From positions 1,364,001 through 1,428,000 of the forward strand of contig NZ_CP107903.1 of the NCBI RefSeq assembly GCF_036013955.1: a stretch of 64,000 nt of DNA, read 5' to 3'. Of the stretch, positions 26,155 through 34,166 are shown piece after piece. A model generated the notes under the pieces. The model was not told the origin of the DNA, did no database searches, and worked only from the letters and a program-made list of their open reading frames with translations. The translations under genes were made by a program, and so were the position numbers. The stretch comes from Streptomyces sp. NBC_00459 (GTDB lineage: Bacteria; Actinomycetota; Actinomycetes; Streptomycetales; Streptomycetaceae). How positions within the stretch are numbered: position 1 is the stretch's first letter; each line of letters opens with the position of its first letter.

Positions 26155-26166
26155 GCAAGCGCTTTC
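26155..26166. promoter_or_regulatory. LacI-type operator upstream of the sugar operon
   Basis: On the minus strand the site reads GAAAGCGCTTGC, a near match to the GAAAGCGCTTTC palindrome bound by many Streptomyces LacI-family regulators. It lies 78 bp before the Gfo/Idh/MocA ATG. No lacI-type gene is in the window. Confidence 0.6.
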
Positions 26167-26428
26167 TCTTCGCTGGCAACGTATGTTCCGCCCAAGCGGC
26201 CGGTCAACACCACGACGGGGGTGTCCACGGGATGGACCGCGCGGACGCACAATATGGAGAACCCCGCCCTTTACCACCCCTTGACCCCGGCCCCTGTGCT
26301 CGCCCTGTCACCGGGGGCCGCTAGGCTGCCCCCAACACACCTGCTCTCCGCTGTCCTTCGCTGTCGCGCGCGACGGCCGGGTGTGTCCGTCGGCCCTTCC
26401 ACGATCAGCGCTTGGACCACGTAACTTC

Positions 26429-27304
26429 ATGTCTTGGTTTGAATCCCTCATCCTCGGACTCGTCCAGGGGCTGACCGAATTCCTCCCCGTCTCCTCCAGT
26501 GCGCACCTGCGCCTGACGGCCGCGTTCTCCGGCTGGAAGGACCCGGGGGCCGCCTTCACCGCGATCACCCAGCTGGGTACGGAAGCGGCGGTGCTGATCT
26601 ACTTCCGCAAGGACGTCGGGCGGATCCTCTCGGCGTGGTTCCGCTCGCTCACCAACAAGGAGATGCGCAGCGACCACGACGCGGTGATGGGGTGGCTGGT
26701 GATCGTCGGATCGATTCCGATCGGCGTTCTCGGGGTCACGCTCAAGGACCAGATCGAAGGCCCCTTCCGCGACCTCCGGATCACGGCGACGATGCTGATC
26801 GTGATGGGCATCGTCATCGGCATCGCCGACCGCCTCGCGGCACGCGACGAGACCGGCGGGAAGCACCGGGCGGCCAAGGAGCGCAAGGGCCTCAAGGACC
26901 TGGGTGTACGGGACGGCCTGATCTACGGCCTGTGCCAGGCGATGGCACTGGTCCCCGGCGTCTCCCGGTCCGGCGCGACCATCAGTGGTGGTCTGTTCAT
27001 GGGCTACACCCGTGAGGCGGCGGCCCGTTACTCCTTCCTGCTGGCCATGCCGGCCGTACTCGCCTCGGGTGTCTTCGAGCTCAAGGACGCGTCGGAGGGA
27101 GGCCATGTCTCCTGGGGCCCGACGGCCTTCGCGACGGTGATCGCCTTCGCGGTCGGATATGCCGTGATCGCATGGTTCATGAAGTTCATCTCGACCAAGT
27201 CGTTCATGCCGTTCGTCTACTACCGCATCGTCCTGGGCATCGTGATCATCGCCCTGGTGGCGACGGGCGCCCTGAGCCCGCACGCGGCGGAGTCGTCGAG
27301 CTGA
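26429..27304 (+). CDS. uppP: Undecaprenyl-diphosphatase UppP (BacA)
   Basis: A 291-aa polytopic membrane enzyme that dephosphorylates undecaprenyl diphosphate to recycle the cell-wall lipid carrier; it also confers bacitracin tolerance. Both signatures are present: LVQGLTEFLPVSSSAHLRLT near residue 12 (the Glu-rich motif) and LVPGVSRSGATISGGLFMGY near 175 (the PGxSRSG motif). ATG 26429 gives the standard N-terminus MSWFESLILG; a GTG at 26381 is open but not conserved. The insertion TGGKHRAAKERKGLKDLGV is normal for actinobacteria. The SD is weak. Confidence 0.95.
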   Translation: MSWFESLILGLVQGLTEFLPVSSSAHLRLTAAFSGWKDPGAAFTAITQLGTEAAVLIYFRKDVGRILSAWFRSLTNKEMRSDHDAVMGWLVIVGSIPIGVLGVTLKDQIEGPFRDLRITATMLIVMGIVIGIADRLAARDETGGKHRAAKERKGLKDLGVRDGLIYGLCQAMALVPGVSRSGATISGGLFMGYTREAAARYSFLLAMPAVLASGVFELKDASEGGHVSWGPTAFATVIAFAVGYAVIAWFMKFISTKSFMPFVYYRIVLGIVIIALVATGALSPHAAESSS

Positions 27305-27325
27305 CGCCCTGACCGGCACACATGA

Positions 27326-27339
27326 CGGATGATCATCCG
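27326..27339. promoter_or_regulatory. 14-bp perfect palindrome between uppP and a small ORF
   Basis: CGGATGATCATCCG at 27326-27339, 22 bp after the uppP stop and about 75 bp before the small ORF. It is short for a terminator and looks more like a dimeric-regulator site. No regulator can be assigned. Confidence 0.35.
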
Positions 27340-27414
27340 ACCGTGACCAACCACATACCGTTCGCGTAGCCACCTGGTAGCGCAGTGTCAGTCCTTGCGC
27401 CTACGCTGGTGCGC

Positions 27415-27594
27415 ATGTCCCCCGATTCCCTGGCCCCTGGTTCCGTGCGGTCTGCTGCTGCGTTGAACGAGCAGATCCGTGCGCTCTGGCTCCGCGCGGG
27501 CGGATCCCTCTCGGCCCAAGAGCGGGAGGAGTACGAGCTGTTGGTGGTCAGGTGGGCCGCGGCGATACGCGGCGAGATCATCGAGGCCGCCTGA
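27415..27594 (+). CDS. Small conserved-type hypothetical protein
   Basis: 59 aa, starting MSPDSLAPGSVRSAAALNEQ and ending in a helical segment AQEREEYELLVVRWAAAIRG. It is mostly alpha-helical and charged. A TACGCT -10-like box at 27402-27407 just upstream of the ATG suggests a leaderless transcript. I do not recognise a function. Codon use (strong GC3) supports that it is coding. Confidence 0.6.
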   Translation: MSPDSLAPGSVRSAAALNEQIRALWLRAGGSLSAQEREEYELLVVRWAAAIRGEIIEAA

Positions 27595-27689
27595 CCGCGA
27601 GGCGGGCACCTGGAGTGCACGGCGCCTGTCCCGCTCCCCCGCACCACTGATTCGTACGCCGTCCGCCCTCCCCTTCCGGCCACGCAGCG

Positions 27690-28433
27690 TCACCGCCCGC
27701 CCGACACCCGCAGCACAGCTCCCGTCGTGTACGAGGACTCCGCGGACATCAACCAGGCGATGGCGGCCGCGACTTCCTCGGCCAGCCCCGGTCTGCGGAG
27801 CGGAATCGCCGGGGACACGCGTTCCGCCCGGCCCGGGTCACCCATCGTCGCGTGCATGTCGGTGTCGATGATGCCCGGCGCGACCGCGTTGACCCGGACG
27901 CCGTCCGGACCGAGTTCCTTCGCCAGGCCCACGGTCAGCGCGTCGACAGCCGCCTTGGTCGCCGCGTAGTGGACATAGTCCCCGGGGCTGCCGAGAGTGG
28001 CAGCCGCCGAGGACACGTTCACGATCACACCGGTCCCCCGAGCCGTCATGGAACGCGCGGCACGACGCGAACACAGCAGCGTGCCCAGCAGGTTGACGTC
28101 CACGACACGGCGCAGAACGGCGGGGTCGGCGTCGGCCAGCCTGCCCAACGGGCCGGTCACTCCGGCGTTGTTCACCAACCCAGTGACCGGCCCGAGCAGT
28201 TCCTCCACCAGGTCGAACAGCCGGTCCACCTCCGCCTCGACCGAGGTGTCGACCCGAACGGTCACACACCGCGCTCCGGCTTCCCGCACCGCCGCCGCGA
28301 CCGACTCGGCGGCCCGGACGTCCCGCACGTACCCCACCGCGACATCGTGACCGTCCGCCGCGAGCCGCAGACAGGTCGCGGCACCGATCCCCCGACTCCC
28401 ACCCGTGACCACCGTGACCGACGACCCGCTCAT
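27690..28433 (-). CDS. SDR-family oxidoreductase
   Basis: A 247-aa classical short-chain dehydrogenase. Motifs are the NAD(P)-binding VVTGGSRGIGAATCLRLAAD near residue 8, NNAG, the catalytic Ser in VIVNVSSAAATLG and YVHYAATKAAVDAL (YxxxK). The C-terminal ITDTGAVLRV-type end (SSYTTGAVLRVSGGR) is FabG-like. Substrate unknown. The ATG at 28433 has GGAGGT about 6 nt upstream. It stands alone, convergent with the small ORF on the left. Confidence 0.88.
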   Translation of the reverse strand: MSGSSVTVVTGGSRGIGAATCLRLAADGHDVAVGYVRDVRAAESVAAAVREAGARCVTVRVDTSVEAEVDRLFDLVEELLGPVTGLVNNAGVTGPLGRLADADPAVLRRVVDVNLLGTLLCSRRAARSMTARGTGVIVNVSSAAATLGSPGDYVHYAATKAAVDALTVGLAKELGPDGVRVNAVAPGIIDTDMHATMGDPGRAERVSPAIPLRRPGLAEEVAAAIAWLMSAESSYTTGAVLRVSGGR

Positions 28434-28478
28434 GGGCGTACCTCCATATCGAGTGGCTCCGCACCCTGTCATCCACGT

Positions 28479-28523
28479 CTTCAATGCCTTCTACGTCTTC
28501 TGCGTCTTCTACGCCCTCTACGG
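28479..28523. repeat. Tandem 9-nt repeat, five imperfect units
   Basis: Units CTTCAATGC, CTTCTACGT, CTTCTGCGT, CTTCTACGC and CCTCTACGG follow one another directly. This lies in the leader of the minus-strand SDR gene. It keeps a 3-nt phase, but no supported gene covers it. Confidence 0.6.
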
Positions 28524-28724
28524 TCGCAGTTGCGCGAGCACGTGCTCGATCCCGACGATGCACTCGTCGGCGTACCGAGCCGCGGATCACCCTCCGGGGA
28601 CCAACTCCCGGACCCACCGCACCCGCACCGATACCCGCCTCAACCGCGGCTTCCAGGCACCCTGGGCATCCTTCGTCGCGCCGATCACGTGACGTGGCCG
28701 CCGTCTCGGCAGGAGACTGGTCCG
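28524..28724. other. Intergenic stretch left of the DUF1905 gene
   Basis: About 200 bp without a supported gene. On the minus strand a short frame reads SAARYADECIVGIEHVLAQL between two stops. It loosely resembles the RYADEW stretch of the DUF4291 proteins further right, but is too short to call. Confidence 0.3.
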
Positions 28725-29018
28725 ATGGAGTTGATCTTTTCCGGGCCTGTGATCGAATGGCGCGGGCCGTCGCCGTACTACTTCGTTCCCGTGCCGGACG
28801 AGGAGTCCGCCGACATCCGCGAGGTGGCCGCAATGGTCACCTACGGCTGGGGCGTGATCCCGGTGGAGGCCCGGATCGGCGAGGTCGTCTTCCGGACGTC
28901 GCTCTTCCCCAAGGACAGCGGCTACCTGCTGCCCCTCAAGGCCGCTGTACGCAAGCAGAGCCACCTCGCAGCAGGGGACGACGTGACCGTGAGGATGACT
29001 GTCGCTCTCAGACAATGA
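28725..29018 (+). CDS. DUF1905-domain protein
   Basis: 97 aa. It starts MELIFSGPVIEWRGPSPYYF and carries the DUF1905 pattern VTYGWGVIPVEARIGEVVFR and KDSGYLLPLKAAVRKQSHL, ending in GDDVTVRMTV. This small beta-barrel domain is widespread in Streptomyces with unknown function. An AGGAGA precedes the ATG. Length is normal for the family. Confidence 0.85.
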   Translation: MELIFSGPVIEWRGPSPYYFVPVPDEESADIREVAAMVTYGWGVIPVEARIGEVVFRTSLFPKDSGYLLPLKAAVRKQSHLAAGDDVTVRMTVALRQ

Positions 29019-29166
29019 TCGCCGTGCGACTCCTCGGCGCCCGCGTCCGCCCCCGTATGGGGCCGGGATGCCCGTATGCCGGGATGCGACGCCCCGGGGA
29101 AGGGGAGACGATGGAAAGGCAGGCCGCGGCGCGATCACCGCCCCCGGGGGGACGTGGAGATGCGAC

Positions 29167-30003
29167 ATGTCCGTTCACAAGGTTCGCCCGGACATCAGGG
29201 TTCTGAACGACAGCCTTGAGGTGCCCGGGATCGGGCACCTCCCGGTGAACGCCTTCGTACTGCTCGCCGCGCAACCCGTCGTCATCGACACGGGACTTGG
29301 GCTGCCCGACCGCGACTTCCTGGAGGCGGTCGGCTCCGTGGTGGATCCGGCCGATGTGCGATGGATCTGGCTCACGCACCCGGATCGTGATCACACGGGT
29401 GGAATCTTCGACCTTCTCGCCGCGGCACCCGAGGCACGTGTCGTGACCACTTTTCTCTCCGCCGGGCTCATGTCCTGCGAACGGCCGCTGCCGCTCGATC
29501 GTCTGTATCTGCTCAACCCGGGTCAGAGCCTGGACGTCGGCGACCGCACCCTCACGGGGTTCAGGCCGCCGTTGTTCGACAACCCGGCCACCGTAGGCCT
29601 CTTCGACGACCGGTCGGGCGTCTGTTTCAGCTCCGACTGCTTCGGTGGGCCGATGGCCAGTGCCGAACTGGCACACGCCGACGATGTCCGCGCGGTCGGC
29701 GTGGAGGACCTCCGGGCCGCACAACTGCTGTGGGCCACGGTCGACAGCCCGTGGGTGCACAACGTGGATGTCCAGAAGTTCCTCGACACCTTCCGGCTGC
29801 TGCAGGACCTGAATCCGGAACTCGTCCTCTCCACGCATCTGCCGCCGGCCCCCGGAATGACCGGAGCGATGATCGACACGCTGGGCTCGGCACCAGGAGA
29901 ATCGGCGTTCACAGGACCGGACCAGGCTGCGCTGGAGCAGATGCTGGCCGGGTTCGAACCCACTGGTGGCGGGCAACAGCCCCCACCCGACAGCCCGGTG
30001 TGA
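29167..30003 (+). CDS. MBL-fold metallohydrolase
   Basis: 278 aa. The metal-binding motif LTHPDRDHTGGIFDL near residue 74 (HxDxDH) together with VCFSSDCFGGP near 160 and the final STHLPPA gives the flavodiiron/ODP-type di-metal site of the metallo-beta-lactamase fold. The N-terminus LPVNAFVLLAAQPVVIDTGL is typical. Its reaction is not predictable beyond hydrolase or oxygen-sensing class. Its end lies 39 bp from the decayed DUF4291 copy on the opposite strand. Confidence 0.82.
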   Translation: MSVHKVRPDIRVLNDSLEVPGIGHLPVNAFVLLAAQPVVIDTGLGLPDRDFLEAVGSVVDPADVRWIWLTHPDRDHTGGIFDLLAAAPEARVVTTFLSAGLMSCERPLPLDRLYLLNPGQSLDVGDRTLTGFRPPLFDNPATVGLFDDRSGVCFSSDCFGGPMASAELAHADDVRAVGVEDLRAAQLLWATVDSPWVHNVDVQKFLDTFRLLQDLNPELVLSTHLPPAPGMTGAMIDTLGSAPGESAFTGPDQAALEQMLAGFEPTGGGQQPPPDSPV

Positions 30004-30042
30004 CGGTCGACCGCCAGGTGACTCGGTCCGTCATTCCAGGAG

Positions 30043-30470
30043 TCACCCCAGGAAATGGCCAAGAGGCTCCTCGCCAACGGGACAAGGCCGCTCCTGGAGC
30101 AGCAGCCGGGCCGGCGGAGTCCAAGTCTCCTGCGCTGACGAGGGCGTGGATCTCGTGGGCGAGCGGCGTCACGTCGCGGATGGCGACCGTCCACTCGTCC
30201 GCGTAGCGTCGTACGGCCTCACCGGACAGCCCCAGTTGCAAGGACCGGTACGGCAGGGGCCGGAGGCGCAGGTCCCGCTCGGGATCCCACTGCACACGGG
30301 CCGGCGCACGCTTCGACTGGCGCTGCCAGGTAGCTCGGTCGGGGTGCACCCCGCGGACGTAGCCCGACAGGCACGCATGGCGCAGCGCCCACTCGAAGCG
30401 CTCACCGCTGATCTCGACAGCGAGGACAGTCTCCTGCCCGGCGTTCATGCCCCAGCAGCAGCGGTGATAG
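30043..30470 (-). pseudogene. DUF4291 remnant A (C-terminal two thirds, frameshifted)
   Basis: It aligns with the intact DUF4291 protein at 35128 from its GQETVLAIEI region onward: GQETVLAVEI, FEWALRHACLSGYVRGVHPD, ARVQWDPERDLRLRPLPYRS and RYADEWTVAI. The last 20 codons continue only after a frameshift near 30105-30115, where RLLLQERPCPVGEEPLGHFL reads in another frame to a TGA. Homology on the upstream side fades at a YHRCCWG stretch near 30460, so the N-terminal third is missing. Confidence 0.75.
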
Positions 30471-30488
30471 CGGACAGTCGGGATTCCT

Positions 30489-30529
30489 CACTGGCGGCCA
30501 GTTAGCGGGGAGTTATCTGGCCGCCAGTG
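30489..30529. terminator. 13-bp perfect inverted repeat after the GNAT gene
   Basis: CACTGGCGGCCAG (30489-30501) and CTGGCCGCCAGTG (30517-30529) flank a 15-nt loop. It lies 53 nt beyond the GNAT stop on the minus strand, as a terminator would. It also sits just where the DUF4291 remnant A loses homology. Confidence 0.55.
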
Positions 30530-30581
30530 ATCACTCCGGGTGAGCGGGCCCGCGTCGGCTTGCCACGGTGGAGCCCTGGCC

Positions 30582-31343
30582 TCACCGGGCCGCGATGTGC
30601 GCCGCCCCGAACAGGCGCTTGGCCATGCCGAGGCGTTCATACGTGGCGATGGCCGGCGCGTTACCGGTGAGCACCATGAGCGCGGCGCGGCCGTGCTGGT
30701 TGACGAGGGCGTCCACGACGAAGCCGCACACGGCCCGCGCAAGACCCCGCCCGCGGGCGGCAGGGTGGGTGACCACCCCGCCCATGAACCCGCACCCGGC
30801 CGCGGACCACGCGTCCGCCGCCACCGCCAGCGGCTTCGCCCCGACGCTGCCGTCCACCTCGCCGACGACCCCCGCCCAGCGGCGCATGCCCGCGCGTCCC
30901 GGCTGCGCGTAGGAGTCAGGGAAGAAGCGGTCGAACAGCGAGGCCGTCTCCTTCTCCTCGCGGGCGTTCAGCCACCGCACGCCTGCGGCGGCGGCACCGG
31001 ATGGGGACGTGGCCTCCATCCAGAAAAAGTTGTGGACCGGCGCCAGGTTGGGCAACTGCCCAACCAGCGCATCGATCAAGGCAGCTTCCCCCAAGACTCG
31101 GTAGGACGGGCCGATCTCCTCCAGGATCCGCCGGACCAACACGGCCACGTCGACGCCGTCGCCCTTGACCGCAAGCCGGTCCTGTTGAGGGTTCGGGCTC
31201 GCCACCGCCAGCGCCGCGCCGTGGCACCAGGCCCGTACCCCCGACCCCAGGCCGTCACCGCCTTGTCCCTGGGCGGCCCAGACCAGATGTCCGTCGCCGG
31301 CCGCGGCCTGCTCGATATCGCTGAGCCGTGCAAGTTCCTCCAT
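30582..31343 (-). CDS. GNAT-family N-acetyltransferase
   Basis: 253 aa. The C-terminal half has the GNAT acetyl-CoA motif GGVVTHPAARGRGLARAVCG near residue 196 (RGRGLA pyrophosphate loop), followed by NAPAIATYERLGM, the usual final helix. The N-terminal half is unlike well-known subfamilies and may hold the acceptor site. Substrate unknown. ATG at 31343. It lies in the accessory region between DUF4291 remnants. Confidence 0.82.
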   Translation of the reverse strand: MEELARLSDIEQAAAGDGHLVWAAQGQGGDGLGSGVRAWCHGAALAVASPNPQQDRLAVKGDGVDVAVLVRRILEEIGPSYRVLGEAALIDALVGQLPNLAPVHNFFWMEATSPSGAAAAGVRWLNAREEKETASLFDRFFPDSYAQPGRAGMRRWAGVVGEVDGSVGAKPLAVAADAWSAAGCGFMGGVVTHPAARGRGLARAVCGFVVDALVNQHGRAALMVLTGNAPAIATYERLGMAKRLFGAAHIAAR

Positions 31344-31439
31344 ACGCCGTGCTTACCAGGCGTTCTTGGAGGCCCGCTGTGACCCAGCCCTCATCGATCA
31401 CTGCCTGTGATCACGTATCTGGCCGTACTTGGGGAATGT

Positions 31440-31514
31440 GAAGTGGCCGCCGACACAGCGGTACATCATCCATAGGAACGACGGCTTGATCCATATCAAG
31501 CCTTGTTCACAGAC
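31440..31514 (-). pseudogene. DUF4291 remnant B
   Basis: A short piece reading VCEQGLIWIKPSFLWMMYRC then VGGHF. It matches the intact protein at RMTWIKPSFMWMMYRSGWG. Nothing upstream or downstream aligns. It begins at a GTCTGTGAAC sequence shared with the other remnants. Confidence 0.65.
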
Positions 31515-31671
31515 CTCTCTCTGGAGCAAGCCCTCGCTGACATGAATGAAGAGCCCTACGAGCAGCTTTGATGTGTCCCGTCGGTTGGGTCGTCTGCACG
31601 GTCCCGGACACACGTCGGACGATCTTGACAGAGAGGCATCATAGGAGTCCGATTTCGAAGGAGGGACGCCC

Positions 31672-31923
31672 ATGAGACTGGTCTCCGACCCCGGGTCCGG
31701 CGAAGTGGACCTCGCCGCGTCGGCGGATGAGCTGATGCGGTTGGCAAGCGCTGTGGCCCTGGGTGAAGGACTGGTCAGGGCCACCTCCTTGCCGGGCAGC
31801 ACCGCCCTGACCGGGATCCGGGTGAACAAGACTTCCGGCCCTGGTGCCCTTGTCCGCCGGGACGCCGAGCAGCAGATCCTTGTCATCAGTGGTGACTCGG
31901 CAAGCAGGGCAGTACAGCGCTGA
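31672..31923 (+). CDS. Imm32-like immunity protein, probably C-terminally truncated
   Basis: 83 aa: MRLVSDPGSGEVDLAASADE, then RLASAVALGEGLVR, GIRVNKTSGPG and ILVISGDSASRAV. This is the pattern I associate with the Imm32 immunity family of polymorphic-toxin systems. Family members usually continue another 30-40 residues, but here a stop follows RAVQR. A +1 frame just downstream gives AQDGG, similar to the expected continuation, so a frameshift is possible. SD GAAGGAGGG is strong. No toxin gene is adjacent. Confidence 0.5.
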   Translation: MRLVSDPGSGEVDLAASADELMRLASAVALGEGLVRATSLPGSTALTGIRVNKTSGPGALVRRDAEQQILVISGDSASRAVQR

Positions 31924-32442
31924 GCGTCGCTGCCGTTGCTGTGCTCAGGACGGCGGGTGCACAGAGATGCATCACTGCTCGTCGCGACGAAGATCTCTCC
32001 CCGGAGGGAGAGATGTCGAAGGCTCGTACTCCCGCGCATCCGGTCGGGTAGACCTTCGCGACCGGATGCTACGGACCGAGGTCACCGAAGGGGCCGGCTC
32101 CCGCGCGGCCACCCTGGCGATGGTGTTCATGCCCGTCGAATCCACCCAGGCCCGCCGACGAGCCGTTTACGCACCTCACCTCGTCGCTCTCGTCCGTGCC
32201 GGAGCCCGCTTCGAGCGCAGCCACCTCGTCGAACGCCCCGAGAGCCACGTGGCCTGAACGACCTCGATTCATCCACGGATCTTGACTGCAACTCCCCTGC
32301 CCGCGCCGTCCGGGGCAGCAGGCCGACGGGTCAGACCGATGAGTCTGCCGGCTGCCTGAAGTCTTCTTCGTGACATGCCCGCCCCGTCGGTGGATCAGGA
32401 ATCGGCGGGTCCCGGTGTCTTGGAGGAGAGAGGGAGGCCAGG
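31924..32442. other. Low-content stretch with an unrecognised ORF
   Basis: About 520 bp. A plus-strand frame up to 32257 includes MLRTEVTEGAGSRAATLAMV and RRAVYAPHLVALVRAGARFE. Its composition is coding-like but it has no SD and I cannot name it. It could be the tail of a lost gene. The rest holds only the probable promoter of the dihydrofolate-reductase-like gene. Confidence 0.35.
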
Positions 32443-33027
32443 ATGCACAATCCGATTCGGCTGTACATGTCGATGTCGCTCGACGGCTACATCGCCGGGC
32501 CGGACGATCGGCCGGGCCAGGAGCTCGGACGCGACGGCGGGCGGCTTTTCAACTGGCTCGACGACCGGAAGTCCGACGGTCCGAGCGGCCAGGTGTACCG
32601 CGAGGCGCTGGCGACCGGCGCCGTGATTTCCGGCCGACGGACCTTCGAACTCGCCGGGCGCTGGCAGGGCGACCACCACGACGGCGTGCCGATCTTCGTC
32701 CTCACCCACCGCGTGGATGACGGGGACGTGCCACCCGGCCACGCGCGTTTCGTCACCGACGTCGAGGAATGCGCCCGTCAGGCTCGCGCCGCCGCCGGGG
32801 ACCGGCCGGTCATGGTCCATGGGGCGGGAGCGGCCCAAGGGCTTCTCCGAGCCGGGCAGCTGGACGAGATGGAGATCCACCTGATTCCGGTCCTCCTCGG
32901 GGACGGCCGACGGCTGTTCGACCACCTCGGTGGTGATCACATCGAACTCGACCTCGTCCGACGGCTCGAGGATCGAGACGTCACGCACCTCCGCTACCAG
33001 GTGCGCCGCCCCGGAGAGGCCGCATGA
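32443..33027 (+). CDS. Dihydrofolate-reductase-family (RibD C-domain) protein
   Basis: 194 aa. It opens with the typical IRLYMSMSLDGYIAGPDDRP, followed by AVISGRRTFELAGRW and the NADPH-site-like VMVHGAGAAQGLLRAGQLDE, then IHLIPVLLGDGRRLFDHLGG. These are the hallmarks of the RibD/YyaP-type reductases, whose real substrates are mostly unknown. The stop overlaps the VOC gene start as ATGA, so the two form an operon. SD AGGGAGG before the ATG. Confidence 0.87.
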   Translation: MHNPIRLYMSMSLDGYIAGPDDRPGQELGRDGGRLFNWLDDRKSDGPSGQVYREALATGAVISGRRTFELAGRWQGDHHDGVPIFVLTHRVDDGDVPPGHARFVTDVEECARQARAAAGDRPVMVHGAGAAQGLLRAGQLDEMEIHLIPVLLGDGRRLFDHLGGDHIELDLVRRLEDRDVTHLRYQVRRPGEAA

Positions 33028-33437
33028 AGACGCTCTTCGTCTCCTACCGCGTCACCGATCTGGACCGCTCGCTCGGTTTCTACACCGCCTTGGGCTACGG
33101 AGAACTGGGCAGAGTCGAGATCGGCGACGGAAGTCGCCTCGTGATCCTCAAGTTCCCCGGCGAACCGGCGGCCTCGCTCGAACTGGTCCACCGTCCCGCC
33201 GACGGACGTGTCGACGTGGGCAGCGGATTCGACCACCTCGCGATCCAGGTGGACACGCTGACTGTCACCCTGAGGACGCTGGCCGAAGCCGGCCTGGAGC
33301 CGGAGCGTGTTCAGTATCCAGGCGGCCCTCACGGCCCGAAGACGTCGTGGCTCACTGACCCGGACGGTTACCGGATCGAGCTGGTGGAGTGGCCGTTCGG
33401 ACATCCCGACGGCATCACCGCAGCAGACTTCTCCTGA
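33024..33437 (+). CDS. VOC-family (glyoxalase-fold) protein
   Basis: 137 aa. The glyoxalase/bleomycin-resistance fold is shown by SYRVTDLDRSLGFYTALGYG, SGFDHLAIQVDTLTVTLRTL and the C-terminal TSWLTDPDGYRIELVEWP, with metal-ligand positions His and Glu. The order and length fit lactoylglutathione-lyase-like proteins. Whether it is a detoxifying enzyme or a resistance protein is open. It is translationally coupled to the upstream reductase. Confidence 0.87.
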   Translation: MKTLFVSYRVTDLDRSLGFYTALGYGELGRVEIGDGSRLVILKFPGEPAASLELVHRPADGRVDVGSGFDHLAIQVDTLTVTLRTLAEAGLEPERVQYPGGPHGPKTSWLTDPDGYRIELVEWPFGHPDGITAADFS

Positions 33438-33562
33438 GGTGGTCACGGTGAGCGGGGTGGCGACGCTCCCCTCGACGCGGCCGTAGCGCGACGCGCAGCG
33501 TCATTCCCGTCCCCGTCCCACAGGTCTTGTCGGTCGCTCGCCCCGGGGGACGGTACCGCTTC

Positions 33563-33871
33563 TCACAAAAGGCTCTCGTCCCGGACGATCCAACCCTCAC
33601 CCAACTCGCGGCGCAGGACCTCCAATGCCGCATGCGCCTGCTGTTTGAACACTTGAAGTTCCTCGTCGGGCCAAGGAGACGGATCCGGCGGATAGTCCCA
33701 GTCGATCGACGACTGGTACCACTGGCTCAGTCTCGCCAACTCGTTCTGGGTCTCCTGGCTGATCGGCAGGCGCGACAGATCACAGGGGTAGCCGTACGGG
33801 CTGTCCATCTCTTCCGGCCACAGCGGGGTGTCCACACCGGCCTCGAAGAAGAACCGCAGATATTGGATCAT
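33563..33871 (-). CDS. Hypothetical protein, 102 aa
   Basis: It starts MIQYLRFFFEAGVDTPLWPE and contains YPCDLSRLPISQETQNELAR, QWYQSSIDWDYPPDPSPWPD and a helical C-terminus. It is acidic and Trp/Tyr-rich in the middle. The ATG at 33871 has AAGGTG upstream; an open extension to 33928 is not supported. I recall similar proteins in Streptomyces accessory regions but know no function. Confidence 0.65.
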   Translation of the reverse strand: MIQYLRFFFEAGVDTPLWPEEMDSPYGYPCDLSRLPISQETQNELARLSQWYQSSIDWDYPPDPSPWPDEELQVFKQQAHAALEVLRRELGEGWIVRDESLL

Positions 33872-33949
33872 GCCGCACCTTCGCACACGCTTGCCGGTGC
33901 CCCATGCGGCGAACTGTGTCCGGGGCATCCCGTCAGTAAGGCGGTTGGG

Positions 33950-33995
33950 GTCTGTGAACGCGGCTTGATGATCATGTCAAGCCGCGTTCACAGAC
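33950..33995. repeat. Perfect 19-bp inverted repeat related to DUF4291 remnants
   Basis: GTCTGTGAACGCGGCTTGA (33950-33968) and its exact reverse complement (33977-33995) flank TGATCATG. The left half plus centre resembles 35785-35818, and the right half resembles 34960-34985. Both of those lie in DUF4291-derived pieces. It could be a terminator or a recombination product. Confidence 0.7.
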
Positions 33996-34166
33996 GTTTT
34001 CCCAACGGGACAGAACTACGCGCATCGTCCCTCAGCCCCAAAACCCGTTCCGCCTCCCGATCTGACGATCTAGTCTGCTGCTCGATGCTGTGAGCCAAGT
34101 GAAGAGCTCGGGCAGTACTTCTGAGCCGACGGGCACTTGTGCGCGCTCACACAGGAACGGGTGGGG

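Noticed and set aside
28524-28640. Further DUF4291 remnant (SAARYADECIVGI)
   Set aside because: Only about 8 of 13 residues match and the frame is closed on both sides; could be chance.
32046-32257. Possible transposase fragment (APHLVALVRAGARFER)
   Set aside because: The motif felt familiar but I could not place it in a named family; listed only as an unrecognised ORF.
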